A stretch of 64,000 nt of DNA, taken from the NCBI GenBank assembly GCA_946902875.1, contig OX336349.1, positions 7,773,891-7,837,890 on the forward strand. The letters are read 5' to 3'. Position 1 is the first letter of the stretch, and each line of letters opens with the position of its first letter. The DNA comes from Nematopogon swammerdamellus (taxonomy: Eukaryota > Arthropoda > Insecta > Lepidoptera > Adelidae). Below, piece by piece: positions 42,901-51,900 of this stretch. The notes beneath the pieces are model-generated. The model saw nothing but the letters and a program-made list of their open reading frames with translations, made no database searches and had not been told where the DNA came from. The position numbers were made by a program, and so were the translations under genes.

Positions 42901-45900
42901 AACAATTTTGCAGGTCCGATATTACACAAAAAGAGAGCGGAACTTGGCGACAATGTATACAGAACGCTGCTAGATCGAAGGATCGAAGACTTGAACATCG
43001 ATCTCATGTTTACACTTCTCTCACACATCTGCAAGGGGGACGAAGGGGCTGTCCTAGTCTTTGTGCCGGGCTTTGCAGATATTACCAAACTCTTGGAAGC
43101 GATAGAGAAAAGTCGCCAGTTCCCATCTCATAGATACGACATTCATCCATTGCATTCGAAGCTGTCATCGGCAGAACAGAAGAAAATATTCATACGACCA
43201 CCAAAAGGAGTGCGTAAAATTGTAATTGCGACGAATATAGCTGAGACCTCAATCACAATAGACGACGTTGTGTATGTGATCGATTCGGCAAAAATAAAAG
43301 TAACTGGATTGAATGTAGCAGATAACGTCAGTACGCTGGCAGTGGAGTGGGTGTCGCAAGCCAATCTCAGACAGAGGTGGGTTCATTTATTTTTCTTCTG
43401 GAAAATACTGTCAAAAATAATTATTGATTTCCTTTCAGTTTGCTTACAAAATGTTGTGCCCTATTTTCTTACTTTATTATTATCTTTTAGAGTGTTTGCG
43501 ACCAAATTACTAGAGCTGTCTGAAGTTAATCTCGTACGATATCACACTTTTAACATGGTGGTCAAGTGAAAAAGATGTTAGTTGTAGTAAAGTAGTAGTA
43601 ATAAAGACATAAGTAGAGTTTGAGTTGAGAAGCTAACTTCACACCACATTTAGTTACATTATGTTCATTCAGTGATTACTAAATACCTAAATGTTTATAG
43701 AAGGTGTAGAAAGATGTGTTATGAATAAATATAAAAGTAGTTAGGGCCAGTATTTCAACTCCCATTTAAATGCCAGGATGTTGTTGTTGTTGTTGTTGTG
43801 GTGGACTCGTTTTCCGCGCCTAAGCCCGCTTCCATGCGGGCCTTTTGCGCGTCCTACGGCCTTAATCCAGCCAGCCGAGTTCTTCCAGGAGGCGGCACAC
43901 TCTCCTTGGGTCCTGGCACGCCTCTCGAAGTGTAGTAGGGCCTCCCAGCTCCTTCGCCCTTATGTCTGCCAACTCCTCGCACTCCAGCAGCACGTGGGTG
44001 GGTGTCTCGTCCGCCTGCAGGCATGCTCTGCACAGTGGACTGTCCGTTACTCCGATTACATAGAGGTGTCTGTTAAGTGTACAGTGACCAGTAAGCATAC
44101 CTATCACTATGCGTAGTTTTGATCTATGGACACGGAGCAGCGTCTTGGCGAGACGGAGGTCCGGCTTAGCCATTGCATCCCTCGCCTGTCTGCAGTCACT
44201 GCCCGCTGCCCATCTGTCTATGTGTAGTCGATACGTACGTTTGTGTATCCAACTTTTCAGTTGGTTGTGTGGTAGTGGTACTAGAGGTTCGGGTCCTTCA
44301 GGTTTGCTGCTGGATCCCCTCTTCGCGAGTTCGTCAGCAGCATCGTTCCCCCGGGATCCGCTGTGGCCCTTTATCCACTGTAGCGTTACCTTGTTTCTTG
44401 TAGCAATGGTCTCCAGCGCGAGGTGACATTGACGGATTAGTCCTGAGCTCATTATACTGCCGTTCAGCGCCGCTAGTACTGAGGCGCTGTCCGACAGTAT
44501 CTTGATGCTCTGTCCCTCCATGTTGCGCTGGGCCACTATTGTAGCTGCTTCAATGATCCCGACACATTCTGCCTGGAATATTGAGTTATGTTGTCCAAGG
44601 TAAATGTACCTGTTGATGTTTAGGTCCAGGGAGTGCGCTGCAGCGCCTGTACCTGTCTTCGTCTTGGAGCCATCGGTATATATGCGTAGCTCCTCTGATT
44701 GGTCTTTGGCCTCTCCGGCCAGGTTGATAGTGTATGATCTCTCAAATACGTACAGTTTGGGTATACGGTCACAGCAGGCTGCCAGTAGCGGTATCTCCGC
44801 TGTTACCTTCTGAAGGAGCTTTGTGTGTGGCAGTGTGGCGTTATTGTGCCAGAGTCCCAGAGTTCTGAGTCTCACCGCCGCAGACGCAGCCTCCTGTTGT
44901 ACGTACAGGTCTAGCGGTACTAAAGATAGTATTACCTCCATAGCTGTAGTCGGTGTTGTGCGCATGCATCCTGTTGTTGCCACGCACGCCAGTCTTTGGA
45001 GTCGCTGTAGCTTCTCGACTCCTGTGCTCAGCTTTGTCCTGGGCCACCAGACTACTGCACCATATGTTACCGTAGGTCTGATGACTGCTGTATATAACCA
45101 GAGAGAAATCTTTGGCCGGAGACCCCATGATTTACCCATGAGCCTCTGGCATTGCCAGAAGGATATGCTCGCCTTCTTTAGCTTGTGTTCCAGATGTTTC
45201 GACCAGTTTAGCTTGGAGTCTAGGATTACACCTAGATACTTTACCTCTGGCGATAGAGTCAGTTGTGTGTTGAACAGTCTGGGCAGCTGCATAGCGCCCA
45301 GTCTCCTTCTGTTGGTGAAGAGGACCATCTCTGTTTTGCCGGGGTTAACATTAAGCGAATAGTCCTTACACCATTTTTCGACAATCCTCAGGGCGCCCTG
45401 AGTCATATTGCACAGGGTTCCCTCAAATAATCCATTTATTAGGATTGCCAGGTCGTCTGCGTATCCTATCGTGTAGTAGCCACTCTCGTTCAGTTGCCTG
45501 ATAAGATCATCGACTACTAAGTTCCAGAGTAGGGGCGACAGTACGCCGCCTTGGGGGCAGCCTCTAGCTACCACCCCCCTCGTTGTGTTGTTAATAGTGA
45601 ATTGGACGGCCCTAAGCTTGAGCATGTTATCGATCCAGTCTGTGATTGTTGGATCGACTTCAAATCTAGCTAGGGCTGCTCTGATACTGATGAAGGTAGT
45701 TTTGTCAAAGGCGCCTTCTATGTCAATGAAGGTTCCTAGGGTGGAGTTTTTATTGCTTATGGCACTTTCTATCTTTGATACCACGCAGTGAAGTGCCGAT
45801 TCTGTTGATTTTCCTGGAGTGTAGGCGTGCTGGTTAGCGTGAAGGGGATTTCTGACTATAGTTATGTCTCTGATTTCCCTGTCGCAGAGCCTTTCCAGGG

Positions 45901-48900
45901 TTTTAAGGAGAAAGGAGGTCAGGCTGATCGGTCTGTACGATTTTGCCAGCGTGTAGTCGTCCTTGCCTGGCTTTGGAAGGAACACTACTTTTACCTCTCT
46001 CCATGGTCTGGGGACATATTTGTGCGCAAGACACGCCCTAAATATGTCGACTAGTATGGGAGTTGTGATGTCTATGGTCCACTGCATGAGCCCCGGGAAG
46101 ATCTCATCGAGGCCTGCTGCCTTGAAGGTCTGGAAACTGTTTACGGCCCATCTCACCTTGTTGTCGGTGACTATTCTTTCGGCCGATGTCCATTCTGATG
46201 CAATGGGGGCATTGTGCTCCGGATCCCCCCATTCCGCGTCCTGACTAAGGTACAGTCCTGGGAAGTGGGTTTCCAGTAATACCTCGCATGTTTCCGAGTC
46301 GTCCTGTGTGTATGTCCCGTCTGACTTCTTCAGGTTTCCCAGGGTGCCCCTTCGGTCGTTAGAGAGTAACTTCTTGATTCTGGCTGCTTCACTTGTTCTT
46401 TTTATACCTTCACAGAAGCCTCTCCACGACCGTCTTTTGTGCGCCCTGATGTCCTTGTTGTACTCTGACTGTGCTGCCTTATAGAGCCCCCAGTCTGTAT
46501 CCGTTCGTGTGTTTCTTGCCCTATTAAAGAGTTTTCTTACCTTCCTTTTGAGTTGCTCCAGCTTAGGGCTCCACCAACTTTTGCTTTTGCCGGTGGTGCT
46601 AGAGCATTCCCTTAGCGGGCAGGATAGGTGGTAGTTTTCGATGAGCGTAGAGGTGATGGTATTTACCCACAATTCTATGTCATCTGTCGTTTCTATGGGC
46701 CCTGGTGCTTCGCCATTGCCTATTCTGTCTCGTACACCGCCAAGGAATTTGGCTTTGTCCGTTTTCCTTGGGAACCTCCTGGGTGCTGGTCCCTGAAAGC
46801 TCACATGTAAGTCGAAACAGATCCATCTATGGTCCGAGCAGGATGCATCTTCTGATACGTGCCAGCCACAGATGTGCTCAGCAGTCTCGTTTGAGGCTAA
46901 TGTGACATCTATGACTGTCTGGCATCTGGAAGTGACAAAAGTTGGTTCTGTTCCCGTGTTTAAGATGTTTAGGGTAGTGCAAAATAGGAAGTCTGAGAAA
47001 TCCTCACCTCTCTTGTTTGTGGTGGAGCTCCCCCAGATCGTGTGGTGTGCGTTGGTGTCTGCTGCGACGATGATTTGTTGTTTGCCTTCCTCACAGAAGG
47101 CAACCAGGTCCACCAGTTCTTGTGTTGGAGCAGCAGTGTCTATTGGCAGGTAGGCTGAGGCTACCACCACTTGCGGTACTTCTGTCTTGGTCTCCCCCCG
47201 GACTCTGATGGATGTTAGGTCCCTGGAGCAGAACTGTGTAATCATCTCAGCCTTTATACAATTTGGCACGTAGATGCATGTTCTTGGGCCTTGGCCACTG
47301 TCATTTACATTTTGGAATATTGTGCCTCCCAAGCTTCCGAGACCGCATACCTTGCCACTCCTGATCCACGGCTCTTGGATTAGGGCTATGGTACGCGTGC
47401 TCGTCTCCAGCTGTCTGCGCAGGGTGGCCGTAGCCACCTGGCTGTGCTGAAGATTGGCTTGTATTACCTGTGTTCTATTTGATGTGTGGGGTTTGGACGC
47501 CATTGGAACTATGGGCCTTTACCCCCCCCACCCGTCTTTTGGTGCGTTCCAACCGCGTCTTCTTCCACCATGGTGTCGTCCGTGTCCGACCCTTGAACTG
47601 GGATTGTATGCTCGTCCGGGTGCAACACCTCTTCTGCAGCTGGGTCAGGTGTTTGCGCCGGCGAGTTGAGGAGGGCATCCTCTGCCATGGTCTCCCCGGC
47701 AGTGGTTGCCTCCCACTTCGTCATTGTTGTGTCAGTGTCTGTCTGTTCTGTGCTTTTGCCCTTGGGTAAATAGTCCATCATTGATTTGGGCGGCTGATCG
47801 CTCAGCTTGCCCCCATCGAAGAACCTGATGTAAATGGTACCCAATTTGTAAAAGACCGTTCTGTTCCTCACCAGAACCTTTTGGACCTCCCTGAGGGGGA
47901 TTCCAAAACAGAGGAAGATGCCTGGCGGGTCACCTCTGCGTTCATGGAAGGTGAGCTCCCACGAGCGCATACAGTACCAGGCATTTTGGTTCTGTAGGGC
48001 CAATTGCAGCTCCGTCATACCACCCTCATAGTCGGGCACAAACAGAGCCGCCCTGACCAAGCGCGGGATCTGATCCTGCCTGCACACCTGTAGTTTACAG
48101 CCCTCCCATAGGGATTCAGTCTCCTCGACTGTGCGCTGCAGCCACCGCAGTGTACGATCGTCCTCGCAGTTCAGTTTGAGCACTCCATCCCCCACAAATG
48201 GCATACCACGAAAGTGGAGTCCTTCGGCGTTGGGGGTAATGGATGCGAGGAACGATTTGTTTTCGAGCGTCTTCTTCACAAGTTCCGCCTGTACTGGAGT
48301 GAATTCCGCGAAAGGGGCCGTCGTGACCGCCACCCTCAGGTGGGAGTTCAGCGTCTCCGCGTACGAGACCTGCCTGGGTTGGCCTGCCCCGTCCCGTTGA
48401 CGCTTCGATCCCCCCCGCGGTGATGGATCCTCGTCGGTCCGATTCCGCTTGTACGGTGTGGTAAAGCCACCTGTGCTGGTGCCGGGGGCCACCGGCAGTG
48501 GTCTCCCACCTCCCCGACCAATGGGGGTGGTGTGCCCCTCCCTGCCGTACTTCAGCCCGAGAGCTAATGACAGCTGGGTGTTCTGGGGGGTGGGAGGGAG
48601 GGCAGACCCTGTGGCTGAAGCAGCTGAAACAGCTTGACCAGCCGACTCCTGCCTCCTTAGTTCCAGCCGGCCGCGCTTCAGCGCCTCCTGCTTCTTCAGT
48701 CGCTGGCGGCGCTTGGCACTTGCCGGTTTCTTCTTGCGCAAGCGAGCGGTCTCCGCCCAAGTGTCGGGTCCTGCTTGCTCTGTAGCGATGGCTGCCGCTA
48801 GCCGTCCCATATTGAAGGCGCTAGCAGCTGCTACCGGTGGTACGGGCATAGCGCCCGATGTGTTGGCCGGGACTACAGCGGATGTTTCCGCGGTCTCCGA

Positions 48901-51900
48901 CATCTTTTTATTTTTATTCTTATTTTGATTTTGTGACTGTTTACTATTTGCTTCCGACATATGTGTTCTTTTTATTCTTCGCCCCCTGGCTTCCCACCCA
49001 CTACCGAGTCCGCAAATAGGGGATGCCTTAGCACCAGGTTCACCAGGGAGTATAGAACTCGGAACGGCTCGTCCCCCAGAAGCAAGAGGTACGAGCGGTC
49101 CACACTCCGGGTGACCCGACCACGAGTGAGTGACAGCAGCGGAGTGGGCTAGGCAGTCACAGCAAAGCCCCAAACCGTGCCGGCCCACTGCGGTCGCGCC
49201 TCCCTGAGGGTTCTAGCCAGCAGCCCTCCGACGGGATACCACAGCCGATTGATCGCAGTGCGGCTACACTGCGACCTCCCGTTTTGGGATGAATCTAGGG
49301 CCAAAGCAGCGTGTTGCACCTCTCTGAGATGCTCAGCTACCAGGATCCCCTTCTCCCCCCTCACGGGTCTCCACGCACGGCACAAACACGCGGGTGACGG
49401 ACGTGAACGGAGTGGCTGTCACACACCACCCCGCAGTACAGGTCAGGATGGGATTGGGGTGTGGCAGGTAGGCTGGTGAAGGTTGGGTTTTGGGTTTGTG
49501 AGGATGGGCTGGATGTAGACCGCGGCTTTGCCGCCCGTTGCAATGCTCGCAGGTGAAGCTCTTGGTGAAGTGTTAGCTACGTTACCCTTCCATGAGTCAG
49601 TCACCAGTTCTGGTCATGAGAGGTTAAACAGCTTTACACTCGCAAGCCACCACGCCACGACAAGGCGTCCTCACTTAGTTGGTGGTTAAATGCCAGGAAT
49701 AACATTAGGAGACAGATATTGTTCCTTCTCACTTTAAGTAATAGTTGAAATACCAATCCTAAGTTTACACGCACAGACGCGGTCGAGCGGGTCGGGTCCA
49801 AGCCGGCGTCTGTTACCACCTCATATCGTCCTTCCGCGCCGAGAAACTCCCCACCAGACTTCTGCCGGAGCTGCAACGTAGCAACCTTCTGGAACCGGTG
49901 CTCGCGGTGAAGAAACTGAGGCTGGGGCGCGCGGAAGATGCGTTGAGCAAGGTGCCAGACCCGCCGGCTCAGGGGGCTGTACGTTGGGCAGTGGAGCACT
50001 TGAAGAGGTTCGGTTCTTGCCACTCAGTAGAGACCTGTCATCGTTTTGTACATCAGAACAAATACAATTGACTAGTAGTGATACATTTCTAATATGCAAT
50101 AGCTTAGTAAATTCTAGACATCTATAATAGAATAGAAAGTAAATTCAAAATGAAAAAATTCACATTCAAATATTAGTCAGATATTTGGCAAATAATGAGT
50201 CTGCCTCAGAAAAGAAATAATGTAATACATTTCTGTCACTTCTACAGGCTAGGAGCTCTAGATGATACTGAGACGCTGACACCTCTGGGATGGCACCTGG
50301 CCCGGCTACCAGTGCACCCAGCCGCGGGCAAGTTGCTCCTCTTTGGAGCCCTCTTCGGTTGCTTGGACCGTGCGGCCTCTGTAGCTGCGTCCTGGGGCTT
50401 TAAGGATCCTTTCCTTTTAGTTATTGGTGAGATTGAGTTACGAAACATTAAAAATCTATCAATTATTGATTTGATCTCTAGTTTCCTAGTGAAAATTATG
50501 TTTAACTAGTGACTAATTTTAAAATTTTACGTCTTAAGCGTTTTAACGTACACCACTGCAGGGCTTGCCCGGCAGTACAGTTCTATGCCTAAAACTAAAG
50601 AACTCTTGTTTTATTACTTTTGTAAGAACAAAAAAATTATTTCTTTACACTTAAAAAGTGTATTCATAACAAAAATTCCAATCATATAAAATATTGTTTT
50701 TATCTAGAATATGCATAGTGAATTATTCTACATTTTGAGGATACAATTTAAAAAGTTGTAGGCAGGCAGCATTTATTTATAGATCAATTGTTGCAAACTT
50801 CACTGGAAATTGCATGTAATACAATATTTCACAAAATGGCATTCAAACGGTTCAACATACTCAAAACTCAACCTTCTGTACTTCAGGAAAAGAGAAAGAA
50901 GCGGACGCCGCCAAACGTGAACTGGCTGTAGGCGAGCCCAGCGACCACGTAGCCATCTCAGAAGCCGTTCGGCGCTGGGAGACCCTCGACTGGAAACGCA
51001 AAGAGTTCGCTTGGGAATACTTTCTATCCCCCAACACATTGAACCTTCTATCGGATATGAAGAAACAGTTTGCGGACAATCTAAGGTCGATGGGATTCCT
51101 CCCGGATGGCAACATCAAGGCCCATTGGGAGAATCGTAACTCGGACAATCTGAGCGTGTTTAAAGCTGTTGTAGCGGCAGCGCTGTATCCTCAGTTCGGC
51201 ACTGTCAAGTAAGTATTTAATTGCACTTTTTTTACAATGCATTTAAAGGCAGAATTATTGCAGAATACAAATTCAGCCAACCTTGTACCCGACAAAAAAT
51301 TATACATTTTAGCGTGTGTTTAGTATTCCTCGCGGTGTTTTTCTTATTTTGGGTTATTGAATTAGCACAGAAACAGAAAATTTTTCGTACAATTTTATCA
51401 AGAAACACTGAACACATGCATTCAAACAGTATTATTGCCCATATATTTTCAGATGGATCGGCCTGCACCGTCCCAACCACCGGATCATCGTCCACACTCC
51501 CGAAGACGGTAGAGTAGACGTTCATCCAGGTAGCACCCTCGCCACACCTAGAATGTCGTCCGGACAGGGCGGGCAGTTCGGCAAGCGTATCTGCTCTAAC
51601 CCGGGCGCCAACTGGCACGTGTACTGGATGAAGCAGAAGACATCCAAATTGTTTCTGTTGGATGTGACTTTAGTCCATACTATGCCCTTGGTGTTCTTTG
51701 GAGAGCTGAATCTTACGGAAGGTAATTATGGCGGTGGGCTTACTGGACAGGACAAAATAATGCGTCACAATTGAAGCGAATAAATTTTCCGGATTGTGCA
51801 GTAATTCATTGTTGAAGCTTTGTTTGATGGACAGCGGCTTCCGAAAACCACCATTCATGCACCACATCTGCTAAGCTAAGGACTCATGAAATTGTTGGCA

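Larger units (their letters stand above)
43766..49698 (-). mobile_element. Full-length LOA/I-group LINE with 13-bp target duplication
   Basis: The element occupies 43779-49685. TTAAATGCCAGGA flanks it exactly on both sides (43766-43778, 49686-49698). It has a 5-prime leader of about 720 bp, ORF1 and ORF2 separated by five bases (TAG TTCCA ATG) and an AAC-repeat tail (GTTGTTGTT on plus). Both frames are uninterrupted, so this copy looks young and possibly competent. It lies in intron 6 of DHX36 copy A, antisense to the gene. Confidence 0.92.
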
